From positions 3,658,001 through 3,722,000 of the forward strand of contig NZ_CP195793.1 of assembly GCF_051466335.1 (NCBI RefSeq): a stretch of 64,000 nt of DNA, given 5' to 3'. The translations under genes and the position numbers were made by a program. Of this stretch, positions 33,878-42,806 are shown in pieces. The notes below the pieces were generated by a model. That model searched no databases, had not been told where the DNA came from, and saw only the letters and a program-made list of their open reading frames with translations. Source of the DNA: Planctomicrobium sp051466335 (GTDB taxonomy: Bacteria > Planctomycetota > Planctomycetia > Planctomycetales > Planctomycetaceae). Position 1 is the stretch's first letter, and each line of letters begins with the position of its first letter.

Positions 33878-35347
33878 TCAAACCTTCAAAAAGACTCGCT
33901 GTCGGTACAGCCAGTAACAGATCAGCCAGATGACGATCACAGCGCTCGTGGAATTGATCACAGGCTCAAACGCGGTGACAAGGGTACTCCCCATTTCGCC
34001 AGCAAGCATGTCGCGATTTGGAAAGAACTTAAACAGCTCGCCGATTTTCCCGAGCGTCCCTTCGATGATCCAGCCAAAGTGCCGCTTCACATTTTCAGCG
34101 AACCAGCCAGTCAGCAATTCGCCAAAGAAATAGACGAGAAGCGAATTCGAGCCGATGACGACCAACGGGAACGCCAATTTCTGAAGCGGGAGAAGGTCGA
34201 ATAATGTGTAAAAAATTGCGAGCATTGCGACGACGTAGCCTCCGCTGAACAGCACCCATCCCGGGGTCCAGATCCTTTTCACGACAGGGCAACAGGTCGC
34301 TCCTGCGATCACCCCGAGTGTGAGCAGTGCGATCGCCAATCCGATCAGACTCAGCAGCTTTCGACTTGGAGCGATTCGACTTTGGAGAATCTGTCCGCAA
34401 AATAATCCGAGCAACATCGTGGCGATGCTCGGAATAAAGTTGAGTGTCTGATATCCGCCACCATTGAAAGTGAATGGGCCCGCCTCTTCCGATCTCGGGA
34501 AGAGATTGAGAAACCAGACGTCAAACTGGCTGAACGCATTCCCGTTTTTTGACCATTGCGCAAATGGTGCCGCGAAGACTTCGCCCCGCTCCACACTCGC
34601 GTTCACCTCTGCCGGGTTGTAGTTCGCCGGCGGAGGAACGAAGTGCATCAGAGCCCATGTCCCGACGAGGACGAAGGCGAATGCCGTCAGTGGAATCCAG
34701 AGTTTCCTCCCCGCACACAGATAGACGAAGAAGTAACCCAGTCCAATCTGAGCCAGTACATTCGGGAAGATCCAGTTCGTTGCAGGTGACCACAACGAGT
34801 ACAGAAAGACCCCCATGAGGATGAGGACGATGGAGCGTACTAATGCGTGAAGTCCCCGACGAAACGGAGATTCTCCCTGTGTATTTCGACGCTGCAGGGA
34901 ATACGGGACAGCGACTCCCACCATGAACATGAACGATGGTTGAATCAGGTCCCAGAATGAGACGCCCCAATGCCACCACGGACTTCCAATTGCAGCATCA
35001 TGTGTCCCCGGAACAAAGCTGGACACCCAGGGAGGATGCTCGAAGTGAAATGCGAACCACTGGAACGCGGGGCGATTGACGAGATCCCAGACGGGGCTCT
35101 CTTCGGGAGCATTTGCTAATGATGCGATTCCGAATCCGTGAGCAGCGAGCATCAACATGATGAACCCACGAAACGCATCCAACGAAACTAGTCTCGCGGG
35201 CGCACTCATTCCAGAAGAGGTCGATTCCACGCTTCGCTTTTGCGGAGTCGATTTGTCAGCACTTGAATACGGAGCGGCAAAAGAAGTGTTCGGAGCAGTT
35301 TCCGATTCCAATGGCACCCCAGCTAAGCGCTTCTTGCGAGAACTCAT
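33878..35347 (-). CDS. DUF5009/heparan-N-acetyltransferase-like membrane acyltransferase
   Basis: A 489-residue polytopic protein with about eleven hydrophobic segments. The signature after a 50-residue polar N-terminus is VSLDAFRGFIMLMLAAHGFG, followed by FWDLIQPSFMFMVGVAVPYS; both belong to the DUF5009/YeiB/HGSNAT group, membrane acyltransferases that move acetyl groups from cytosolic acetyl-CoA to extracytoplasmic sugars. ATG 35347 has GGGGAG about five bases upstream; an alternative start at 35209 would remove the polar leader. It is likely involved in modifying a cell-surface glycan, but the acceptor is unknown. Confidence 0.82.
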   Translation of the reverse strand: MSSRKKRLAGVPLESETAPNTSFAAPYSSADKSTPQKRSVESTSSGMSAPARLVSLDAFRGFIMLMLAAHGFGIASLANAPEESPVWDLVNRPAFQWFAFHFEHPPWVSSFVPGTHDAAIGSPWWHWGVSFWDLIQPSFMFMVGVAVPYSLQRRNTQGESPFRRGLHALVRSIVLILMGVFLYSLWSPATNWIFPNVLAQIGLGYFFVYLCAGRKLWIPLTAFAFVLVGTWALMHFVPPPANYNPAEVNASVERGEVFAAPFAQWSKNGNAFSQFDVWFLNLFPRSEEAGPFTFNGGGYQTLNFIPSIATMLLGLFCGQILQSRIAPSRKLLSLIGLAIALLTLGVIAGATCCPVVKRIWTPGWVLFSGGYVVAMLAIFYTLFDLLPLQKLAFPLVVIGSNSLLVYFFGELLTGWFAENVKRHFGWIIEGTLGKIGELFKFFPNRDMLAGEMGSTLVTAFEPVINSTSAVIVIWLICYWLYRQRVFLKV

Positions 35348-35682
35348 GAAACTCCCCTGTCACATCTACGTGGAGGCAATTCAGCCGATCAGTTGCAAAT
35401 TGAGTGTCAGCGAAAATCGTGTTCGGGAAAAGAGCAGCTTGCTCGAGAGATGCCAAGTGGGTCGCTCCGATTCTGGAGTTTCCTGCATAAACACCGATAA
35501 CTGCAGCAAAACTGTCAATCAATGAGAACATCACTCAAGGAGACGCGGAGCAATCCTAGCTGATTCGAAACCACTTCCCATGAAAACGAAGTGACTCAAA
35601 ACAACGACCGTCTGAACCCACTATTACAGATGAGTTTCAGACGGTCTCGGTGTTTTTAGAAGTTCGGAGGATGCTTGGAAAG
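35348..35682. other. Intergenic region, terminator of cupin-like gene
   Basis: It contains the leader of the DUF5009 gene near 35348-35360 and the hairpin at 35606-35645. Short plus- and minus-strand frames between them show no motifs. Confidence 0.4.
35606..35645 (-). terminator. Terminator hairpin after the GNAT-cupin pair
   Basis: GACCGTCTGAA (35606-35616) pairs perfectly with TTCAGACGGTC (35635-35645). On the minus strand it is followed by GTTGTTTTG and on the plus strand by TCGGTGTTTTT, so it may work in both directions. It lies 38 bases beyond the cupin-like gene stop. Confidence 0.75.
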
Positions 35683-36642
35683 TTACATCCCTTTCGTCAT
35701 TCCGCAACTTCTGGCGTCCTGTTCGCTGCAGGAAGACTTCGCGAACAGTTGATTGAATTTCCTCTTCAGTCGGAAGCTTTGATAGACGATGTTATCCCGG
35801 AGAAAACTCTTGCCAACTGCCCATGGTTTCCACCCCCGACCACGCAGTTCCGCATTCGCCTGATACAACGCCCTACGTCGATCAAGGTCCGGCGTACGAA
35901 ACGTGATGCTGAAAGAAATCGAGACCGATTCACCGTTCTTCACCCAGTGTGGGAAAGTGACCGGGAAGTGCAGCCCTTGCCCCGGCTGGAGATCATAAGT
36001 CCAGCCAGCGTCGACATGTTCTTTGCGAAGCTTCAGATTTCGCCCGCGATCCGAATAGAAGTTCTCGAGCGTTTCCTGAGTCACAATCTCTGAATTGTGC
36101 CCATCGAGCATCCGGACCTCTTTATTGCCTCGAATCTGCAAGAGAAAATTGTGTTCGGGATCGACATGGAATGGGGTCACCGATCCGGGCGAGCTCACAA
36201 ACAGGAACGCCTGTGGCTGCGTCATCCCCGGTGCGATGGGCTCTGAGTAGGGACGAATGACCTGAAGGCACTCTTCGAGAAGCTCGCGATACGCAGGATC
36301 CTTCTCGACATATTTCAGCACCAGCCACGATTTGCACTCTTCAATCCGGCGAATCGTCTCTTCTGGAGAGAGCCCGTTTCGTGGTGTCAGCCCCTCTTCG
36401 ACACTGATGGGGATATTGCCCGCGTTGTACTCAATGCATGATTCCGGAAGTCGTTGCGACAACTCCAGAATGCGTTCCATGGTGAACAGCGGATGGTCGC
36501 AAAGTCGATGCTTCACGAGGAACGGACGCTTCGTGAAACAATTCTCAAACTCGTGAGGATTTACTTCCAGAAGTGGCCCGCCGACGGTGGAGTTGCTATT
36601 GCTGACCACGGGTTGACTCACCGGCACAGTATTAATCGTCAT
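35683..36642 (-). CDS. Cupin/JmjC-like Fe(II) oxygenase-fold protein
   Basis: A 319-residue protein of the cupin-like (JmjC/FIH-related) group. The metal motif HxD appears as TPFHVDPEHNFLLQIRG (His and Asp), and the distal histidine lies in LHFPVTFPHWVKNG. An N-terminal region contains NCFTKRPFLVKHRLCDHPLF. Relatives hydroxylate proteins or small molecules with 2-oxoglutarate and Fe(II); many bacterial members sit in surface-glycan or peptide clusters with unknown substrate. It lies 23 bases downstream of the GNAT gene on the same strand, so they form a two-gene unit ended by a hairpin at 35606. Confidence 0.82.
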   Translation of the reverse strand: MTINTVPVSQPVVSNSNSTVGGPLLEVNPHEFENCFTKRPFLVKHRLCDHPLFTMERILELSQRLPESCIEYNAGNIPISVEEGLTPRNGLSPEETIRRIEECKSWLVLKYVEKDPAYRELLEECLQVIRPYSEPIAPGMTQPQAFLFVSSPGSVTPFHVDPEHNFLLQIRGNKEVRMLDGHNSEIVTQETLENFYSDRGRNLKLRKEHVDAGWTYDLQPGQGLHFPVTFPHWVKNGESVSISFSITFRTPDLDRRRALYQANAELRGRGWKPWAVGKSFLRDNIVYQSFRLKRKFNQLFAKSSCSEQDARSCGMTKGM

Positions 36643-36665
36643 AATCTCAGCCCAGGATCCCAGTT

Positions 36666-37928
36666 TCAGGATGGATTTTCTGTTGTTTTCGGAGCGGACT
36701 TAGAGGCGGATCTTCCGAGAAGACGCTTACGGACGCGGTTCAACGCCCGGAGGCATGGAAGTGCTCCAAGTACGATTTCCCCCGCGATTTTTCCGGTGGA
36801 CAAGGTCAGGCTCTGAATGACGCGGCGTTCCGACCAAAGGCGATCAATCATTTGATGCCCCGGTGCGGCACAGGAGTCGCTCCACTCGATCGATGGATCC
36901 GCTGCAAGCTCACGCAAACTTTCGAATTCCAGTTGCACGCCTGGCGACGCGTTTCGATAAGTCTCATCGAAGGCAATTTTGAAGGCGAACGCGACTTTCC
37001 CAGCGATCAGGATGCACTTCAGCGCGATCGGCTCACCGTTCAGGAAAAGGCCTTCCAGGCGAACTTTTCCTACCGGAAATCCTTGTGCAACGAATTCTCT
37101 GAAGAATTTGGTCTCTGCTTCGTTTTGCTGAATTGCTGTGCCGGCTCTTGCTTTCCAGCCTTGAGCTTCAAGTTGCAGGAACCAGTCAGTCCAGCAATCC
37201 AGGGCACGTAAATCAGTCAGTTGTCGATACTCGACATCACCGAGCGTTTCGAGTTTCCGACGCTTGCGGCGATACTCACGAAGGTGATGGCCGCCTAAGG
37301 TCTTTTTGAAATACTCTTCAGTGTCTCCAGAACAGGTGATTCTGGCGCGAAGATATTGGTCCGAAACATAGGTCGTCGTGAGATTTTCGCGGAGAACCTC
37401 GATGAGCGAGTAGTGGAACTGCCCTTCTCCGCTCACCAGATGCCATTCCAGACAGGATGCCGGCGTTTCTTTCTGCTGGAGGAAACTCATCACGACTCGA
37501 AGGGTTTCAGTTGGCGATTCCTGATGAATCAGTGGGCTTGCCAAGAAACAGAACGCATTTTTCCACAGCGAGAGCTGGGAGATCCCCATCGGCCCCCGGG
37601 ATTTATGAAATGGGAAGAAGCCACAGAGTGCTGGATTGCCGGGACGACGTTTGTCATCCCTGAAAACCAGTACGAAATACCAATCGTTCCCTTGTCCTAG
37701 TGTTTTGATTGCAGGAAGAAGGAACCAGGGCTCGTAAAACGGGTTCGCGTCGATCGAATGTTCTGCAAGTTGCATCCATTCCGAAAGATGCGACTCAAGA
37801 CGTGACGCATCCGTGAGCACGACGATTTCGTATTTCTGACCATTCTGACCGAAGAATTCAGCGGCACCCCCATCATTTGAGGAGTGTTGACCGCTCGCGG
37901 TAAGTAATGGCGATTCGACAGCTGGCAT
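36666..37928 (-). CDS. GNAT-fold acetyltransferase, CelD/BcsL type
   Basis: A 420-residue protein with the double GNAT/FemAB-like architecture of the CelD/BcsL group. After an N-terminal lobe with the NPFYEPWFLLPAIKTLG stretch comes the Arg-rich motif LREYRRKRRKLETLGDVEY and the second GNAT core VRLEGLFLNGEPIALKC followed by FKIAFDETYRNASPGVQLE. Such proteins transfer acyl or aminoacyl groups and are often encoded with exopolysaccharide genes. It is the first gene of a unit with the cupin-like protein. Its start lies in the 230-base divergent region shared with the low-complexity anchored protein. Confidence 0.82.
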   Translation of the reverse strand: MPAVESPLLTASGQHSSNDGGAAEFFGQNGQKYEIVVLTDASRLESHLSEWMQLAEHSIDANPFYEPWFLLPAIKTLGQGNDWYFVLVFRDDKRRPGNPALCGFFPFHKSRGPMGISQLSLWKNAFCFLASPLIHQESPTETLRVVMSFLQQKETPASCLEWHLVSGEGQFHYSLIEVLRENLTTTYVSDQYLRARITCSGDTEEYFKKTLGGHHLREYRRKRRKLETLGDVEYRQLTDLRALDCWTDWFLQLEAQGWKARAGTAIQQNEAETKFFREFVAQGFPVGKVRLEGLFLNGEPIALKCILIAGKVAFAFKIAFDETYRNASPGVQLEFESLRELAADPSIEWSDSCAAPGHQMIDRLWSERRVIQSLTLSTGKIAGEIVLGALPCLRALNRVRKRLLGRSASKSAPKTTENPS

Positions 37929-38159
37929 CTCTTGGCATTCCAGAGAAAAAATTACGATTCCTTTAACTCACGGTACGCCAACAACAGAACGCGCGCACAG
38001 GGAATTGAGTGGAATTGCCGCGAGAGTAGGTGCGAAATATCCCCATCCAGAGCAATTGCTACAACCAGTCTTTTACGCAAATTCCGCTCATGTAAGCGAA
38101 ATGTTCGGGTCGATACATCCGATACCACGCTCTCGTCATCACTCAGGGGGAATCTTGTG

Positions 38160-40298
38160 ATGCGCCAACAGTCTGAAACATTTCACGCACGTTCTATGAA
38201 AATTGCATTGGCAGTCGGCTGCGCCACTGGCATTCAATTTTCTGGTTGCGTGAACAACGCCGATCGGTCGGACACCGCTTCCGCCTCGGAAGTCGCGGCC
38301 GAACAGGCGAGCGAACAACTCTCGCACACTGTCTCGCTGCAGCTTCCATCTGACACCGCTTCGCAGCGACCAATGGGTTCGCTCGAAGAAGTTGTTTTTG
38401 CAGAATCAGAATTCGACGACGATGATGTTGGGATCATTCTGACCGCGGGTGAAGCGGCCGCGAAGTCGAAATCCTCCTTTTGGAATCTCTTCGGGAAGAA
38501 AACACCGAAGTCAGAAATCAACGACCCTTTTGCTGAGCTTTCTAATGAAAACTCAGACGTTGCCAAAAAGGGACGGGCTGCCCAGCTGGGATTTAACGAC
38601 TTCGAAAAGGCAGCAACGCCAACTCAAAAGCCGGAATGGGTCGCGCAGCAAGAACCGGCGCCAGTCCAACATTCTCGCGATGAGGAGTTCAATCCTGATC
38701 GATGGTTTGAGAAAGAGGCAAAACGAACTGAGAATCAGACTGCTGTTGCAGAAGTGAAGCAACCAGTGCCCGAATCTGAGATCGTGTTCAAGGAAAGTGC
38801 GCAGACTCAGCAGGGAGTCTGGACTGAAGTTCCAGGCGAACGTGCGACTCAGCAGGTCAAAGCAGAATCTGTTGCTCCGAAGGTCGATACGACTCCGAAA
38901 TGGGCTGAAGAGGACACCACGTCGTCGCGCAGATTAAAGTCTTCTCAGGTAAATCCCTCTACCGCTGCATTGATCGCAGCGAAAGAGAGTGCAATTGCAG
39001 AGAAGGCCGGCACTTCGGCTCCACCGACCACCGCACGACCTGATGACCTGATCATTCATCGTCAGCAGAAGCTGAAGGTTCAGGCCTTGATGTCTGAAGC
39101 ACAAACGAGCAAGCTGCGTGGTGAACTCCATGCGGCATACCGAAGTGCATTGCTGGCCGATAAGGTCTCCCAGCAATATCAGTTGAAGTACAACGCCGAC
39201 GAAGTTGTTCCAGCTGAGTTTGCCGAGGAAATTGCTGCGAAGCTCTACCCCCAGGCAGACGTTCCCGCTCAAGCCCAGGCCAAGTCTAACGAAATGCACC
39301 TGAAGGGCTTGCCAGCGACTCATCTGACTCCCGCGTTTTCAACCGAGAAACCCATAGAGTCTCATGAGCAGATCGCGGTTGATAATACTGTGTTCCCTGA
39401 AATTCCGTCTGCGACCTGGAAGGCCCTCCCAGTTGAACCATCGGGCAAAACCGAAGGTGCGTTGGCTCGGAATGAGCGGATGAGCAATTCTCATTCGGCA
39501 TCCCAACAAAACGACCTCTGGTCTGCAGAACGGCTTCCTGAGATTCGTCCAACTCCGTCACCCCGTGCGAGAGCACAACCTTTGGTTCAACCTTCCGGGG
39601 TGAAAGAGGAATCCGAAACACAGCAGAAGTCGCCTCAGCAGACCGTTTCCGTTGGGTCGAGCGCTCCGATGTCTGACAGCGTCGTGATCCAGACGACTCC
39701 AGCTTCTGAATTGAACGTCCGAAATCAGCCGACAACGGTGTCATCCAAGCTGGATGAGCGAGTTCAATTTGCGATTGGGCACACTGTAACCGAAGAGACG
39801 TCTCAACCAGTTCTGGTCAGTCTTCCCGATGCCGAAAAGGATGAGATGGCGTTCCTGGGACTGCCTGCACCTGAGATGGAGAGAAGCGAGTTCCCAGCAT
39901 TGGCTGAAATTCCATCTAGTAAATCGCGTCCAGCATTGATGGCGCCACCAGTGCCTGAAGACCACCAATCACTAACCACCAGCAGTGCTCAGCAAGCTCC
40001 GATTACCTGGAACGATCTGGTCACCAAACCGAATCAAACAGAGACCGCAAACCTTGATCAGGACTTCTTCTGGCGTCTGACATGGGTGATGCTGGGACTG
40101 CTCGGTGCCGCGGTCGCCACCGTGATTGGCCTGAAAGTCTCTCGTAAAAAGCAGGAACTCGAGCAAGCCAATGTTGGCCCGGTTATGATGACTGCCCCTG
40201 AGAGACCGGTCGCTGAAAACATGGACTCCTCCAGTGAGCCACAGGCCAGCTCGGACGAGCTAGAAATTCAGCCATTGCGGTTTAAACGAGCAGCATAG
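38160..40298 (+). CDS. Low-complexity envelope protein with lipobox-like N-terminus and C-terminal membrane span
   Basis: The frame opens at 37932, but ATG 38160 (GTG three bases before it) follows an AGGGGGA motif and begins an export-like segment: MKIALAVGCATGIQFSGC, with a lipobox-like end, from the internal Met at residue 13. The 712-residue protein is mostly Glu/Pro/Ser/Gln-rich and disordered. One short helical block is ordered (QKLKVQALMSEAQTSKLRG, then ELHAAYRSALLADKV; reminiscent of a TPR unit). A hydrophobic segment WVMLGLLGAAVATVIGL near residue 640 is followed by a short charged tail. It is bitopic if the N-terminus is processed. Perhaps a structural or scaffold component of the envelope; no enzyme motif. 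It precedes the PilZ gene by 136 bases. Confidence 0.65.
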   Translation: MRQQSETFHARSMKIALAVGCATGIQFSGCVNNADRSDTASASEVAAEQASEQLSHTVSLQLPSDTASQRPMGSLEEVVFAESEFDDDDVGIILTAGEAAAKSKSSFWNLFGKKTPKSEINDPFAELSNENSDVAKKGRAAQLGFNDFEKAATPTQKPEWVAQQEPAPVQHSRDEEFNPDRWFEKEAKRTENQTAVAEVKQPVPESEIVFKESAQTQQGVWTEVPGERATQQVKAESVAPKVDTTPKWAEEDTTSSRRLKSSQVNPSTAALIAAKESAIAEKAGTSAPPTTARPDDLIIHRQQKLKVQALMSEAQTSKLRGELHAAYRSALLADKVSQQYQLKYNADEVVPAEFAEEIAAKLYPQADVPAQAQAKSNEMHLKGLPATHLTPAFSTEKPIESHEQIAVDNTVFPEIPSATWKALPVEPSGKTEGALARNERMSNSHSASQQNDLWSAERLPEIRPTPSPRARAQPLVQPSGVKEESETQQKSPQQTVSVGSSAPMSDSVVIQTTPASELNVRNQPTTVSSKLDERVQFAIGHTVTEETSQPVLVSLPDAEKDEMAFLGLPAPEMERSEFPALAEIPSSKSRPALMAPPVPEDHQSLTTSSAQQAPITWNDLVTKPNQTETANLDQDFFWRLTWVMLGLLGAAVATVIGLKVSRKKQELEQANVGPVMMTAPERPVAENMDSSSEPQASSDELEIQPLRFKRAA

Positions 40299-40433
40299 GT
40301 CCGGATGTAACGCCTGTAACGCGTTAAAATGAAGCAATTCTGCCCACTCAACCACTTACCTGCAGCACGGCTGAAAGTGTGAACTAACGTTGGAAACAGG
40401 AGTTGACCCGTTTCTAATATACCGAGGGTTCCA

Positions 40434-40787
40434 ATGGCAGATCCATGGAGTCGTCCGACAACCAATGATTTACGCATCGTCTTGGATAGGATTGGAAAAT
40501 CCGAGATCAATCACAACCGGAGCGCTGAACGGCTGGAGTTAACTGTTCCAGCTGAGATCGTGACGAGTCGGGGAAACACGATTTCTGCGGTGACCAGAGA
40601 AATCAGTCGATTCGGGATCGGCCTTCTGCACAAGGGCTATATCACTCCGGAAGAAGTAATCGTTCGGATGGCGAGTGACACGCGGGACTTCGAATATCAG
40701 GTACGAATCGAGTGGTGCACGCCGTGCGACAACGGCATGTTCATCAGTGGTGGTCGCTTTACCACCCAGAAATCATCTTCGATCTAA
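40434..40787 (+). CDS. PilZ-domain protein (probable c-di-GMP receptor)
   Basis: A 117-residue single-domain PilZ protein. The c-di-GMP motif RxxxR is present as RSAER at residues 29-33, and the second motif (D/N)xSxxG appears as EISRFG at 56-61 with Glu in place of Asp/Asn. The rest is a short beta-barrel. It probably senses cyclic di-GMP in the cytosol and acts on an interacting protein. The gene lies between the anchored protein and a PP2C phosphatase on the same strand, and an O-antigen-ligase-like gene follows, consistent with control of surface polysaccharide or motility. Confidence 0.82.
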   Translation: MADPWSRPTTNDLRIVLDRIGKSEINHNRSAERLELTVPAEIVTSRGNTISAVTREISRFGIGLLHKGYITPEEVIVRMASDTRDFEYQVRIEWCTPCDNGMFISGGRFTTQKSSSI

Positions 40788-41142
40788 TTCGGCGTCAATT
40801 CTCATTACTCGATGCCACTACAGATCGCATTGCGGAGACCTCCGTGCAGCGATCTGTTTCTTTTGGCCCCAACAGCGAATGGAAGTCGCATCGACTTGAG
40901 ACTTGCCCAGCCCAATAGCTCATTGCTAAACGCCGCTGGAAATACGTCGTCAATTGCCTTCAAAAACCAACTACGCAATGATAGTCAGAGTGTGCGGAAT
41001 TGAGAGAAGGTATTCCTGCGGCAACTCCATTCCCTGGATTCACCCCGATGAGATTCAGAACCCGTCAGACTCGACTTGCTTGACTGACTGCTGATTGATC
41101 ACTGGAACAGAGATTCTCCAAAATAAATTGGACTGCAATATC
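40788..41142. other. Intergenic region between PilZ and PP2C genes
   Basis: It contains overlapping small frames (longest in-phase 63 codons from 40812), none with a ribosome-binding site I trust. TTGACT near 41080 could be a -35 element of the phosphatase gene, but a matching -10 is not clear. Confidence 0.35.
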
Positions 41143-41892
41143 ATGAGGAGCCAGGGCGAGTACCGCTGGGGTGGGAGTACAACCACAGGGAATTTTCGCG
41201 CAAACAACGAGGACAAGTTCTACATCGATCCAGACGGTCGCTTCTTTCTTGTCGCAGACGGGATGGGGGGGCAAAGTGCCGGCGAGCGTGCCAGCGAACT
41301 TGCCATCGATCTCGTAGCTGCCCGATTAAAGTCCCTTCCCAGCTCCCCTCAAGCGAGTGCTGCCTCAATCATTTTCGCGATTGATCAGGCTGTCGCTCAT
41401 GCCAATTCCGAGATCATGGTTCTTGGAGAGATCGAACCTAGCTGTAAGAACATGGGAACGACGATTGCGTTCCTCGTGAATGTGAATTCCAAATTCTACA
41501 TCGGAGGAGTGGGCGACAGTCGTGTCTATCACCTGAGGAATGGAGAGCTGAAACAGCTGACTGAAGACCATTCGCTGACTCAGGCACTTCTCAAAGCGAA
41601 AACCATCACCGAGGAAGAAGCCAAAACTCATCGATACAAAAACGTATTGTATCGATATCTCGGAACGAGGGATGGTGGCAGCGGCACACATCCGTTCGTC
41701 GTCTCACCGGAACCGGGCGATCGCTTCATGCTCTGCTCAGATGGGATTACAGACGGAACGATCAATTCGCAAATCCAAGTGATTTTAGAACAAGAACAAG
41801 ATCCCGCCACGGCAGCGCGTAAACTGATCGCCGCTGCAGAGGCAGGTGGATCCAAAGACAACATCACGTGTGTGTGCTTGTATGTTGACTGA
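41143..41892 (+). CDS. PP2C-family serine/threonine protein phosphatase
   Basis: 249 residues from ATG 41143 (the longer frame would start with TTG). All PPM motifs are visible: NFRANNEDKFYIDPDGRFF, VADGMGGQSAGERAS, NMGTTIAFLV, YIGGVGDSRVYHL, DRFMLCSDGITDG and GGSKDNITCV, with the aspartates that hold two Mn/Mg ions. It dephosphorylates Ser/Thr residues, probably opposing a Hanks-type kinase encoded elsewhere. The stop overlaps the Maf start by 11 bases, so the two are translationally coupled. Confidence 0.92.
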   Translation: MRSQGEYRWGGSTTTGNFRANNEDKFYIDPDGRFFLVADGMGGQSAGERASELAIDLVAARLKSLPSSPQASAASIIFAIDQAVAHANSEIMVLGEIEPSCKNMGTTIAFLVNVNSKFYIGGVGDSRVYHLRNGELKQLTEDHSLTQALLKAKTITEEEAKTHRYKNVLYRYLGTRDGGSGTHPFVVSPEPGDRFMLCSDGITDGTINSQIQVILEQEQDPATAARKLIAAAEAGGSKDNITCVCLYVD

Positions 41893-42517
41893 AGACCAAC
41901 AGATCATCCTCGGTTCGCGGTCTCCACGTCGAATTGAACTGCTCTCGTATCTCATTCCTCCAAAGCAGATTCAGGTGGTCGTTCCTGAAGATGAGCGTGA
42001 AGCGGGGTTCGAGGGACTCACGTCACTCAACGAGATTCTTCTCCGTTTGCAGCAGATCGCTCGAACAAAGAATGACGCTGTGGCAACACAGCTTTCTCTG
42101 CAAGCTCTGCCGCTCATTCTGACTGCGGACACGACGGTGATCGTCCCTTTGGATTCAGGTCGTTTCACTGTCGTGGGGAAACCTGATGGCGCGAATTGGA
42201 AAGAGGTCGCTGCGGGATGGTTTCGAGACTACTACAGCGATCGTTCACATTTCGTGGCGACCGGAGTCTGTCTTCGTTGTCGCAATGGGGAGATCCTACA
42301 AACGCAGGTCTGCACGAAAGTCTCTTTTCTCCCCGTAACCAATGCTCAGATCGATTGGTACCTGAAAACTGAAGAACCGCTGGGGAAGGCGGGCGGGTAC
42401 GGCATTCAAGGCGCGGCCGGGATCTTCGTCAAAGCGATCGAGGGGAGCCTGAGTAATGTCATCGGCCTTCCCCTCGCTGAGACAAAACTCTTACTCGATC
42501 AAGCCGAGCTCGAATGA
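41882..42517 (+). CDS. Maf-like nucleoside triphosphate pyrophosphatase
   Basis: A 211-residue Maf/YhdE/YceF family protein: ILGSRSPRRIELLSYL at the N-terminus (SxSPRR), LILTADTTVIV (catalytic Asp), VGKPDGANWKEVA and the closing KAGGYGIQGAAGIFVKAIEG followed by NVIGLPL. Maf proteins hydrolyse non-canonical or canonical NTPs and pyrimidine dNTPs, cleaning the nucleotide pool and linked to septum control. ATG 41882 lies inside the last codons of the PP2C gene. Confidence 0.9.
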   Translation: MLTEDQQIILGSRSPRRIELLSYLIPPKQIQVVVPEDEREAGFEGLTSLNEILLRLQQIARTKNDAVATQLSLQALPLILTADTTVIVPLDSGRFTVVGKPDGANWKEVAAGWFRDYYSDRSHFVATGVCLRCRNGEILQTQVCTKVSFLPVTNAQIDWYLKTEEPLGKAGGYGIQGAAGIFVKAIEGSLSNVIGLPLAETKLLLDQAELE

Positions 42518-42607
42518 AATCGCGAGGTTCCGGCAATTGCCCAGTTGCTTGCTGAAGCAGCAAGAGCGGAATTCTGGGCAATTTAGCAAAACGTCTCCTC
42601 AGAAATT

Positions 42608-42634
42608 CCTCTTTCCACAGTGCCTAGAAAGAGG
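42608..42634 (+). repeat. Hairpin in the leader of the O-antigen-ligase-like gene
   Basis: CCTCTTTC (42608-42615) and GAAAGAGG (42627-42634) pair perfectly over an 11-base loop. No T-tract follows, so it is not a standard terminator; it sits between maf and the ligase gene in a gap of about 290 bases. Confidence 0.4.
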
Positions 42635-42806
42635 TATCTATTCGCCCCCACATCGCCTCAGACTGACAACTCAAAACCTCTTGCCAGAGACTTTGAGACG
42701 GTGGATCACGTCTATCAAATTCATTGGTTCCGTCGGCAGAAGACTTTTCGTCGACGGAGCGTCACGGTTCAAGGAGTTTCCCATTTCCGAAGTCCGCATC
42801 AATTCG

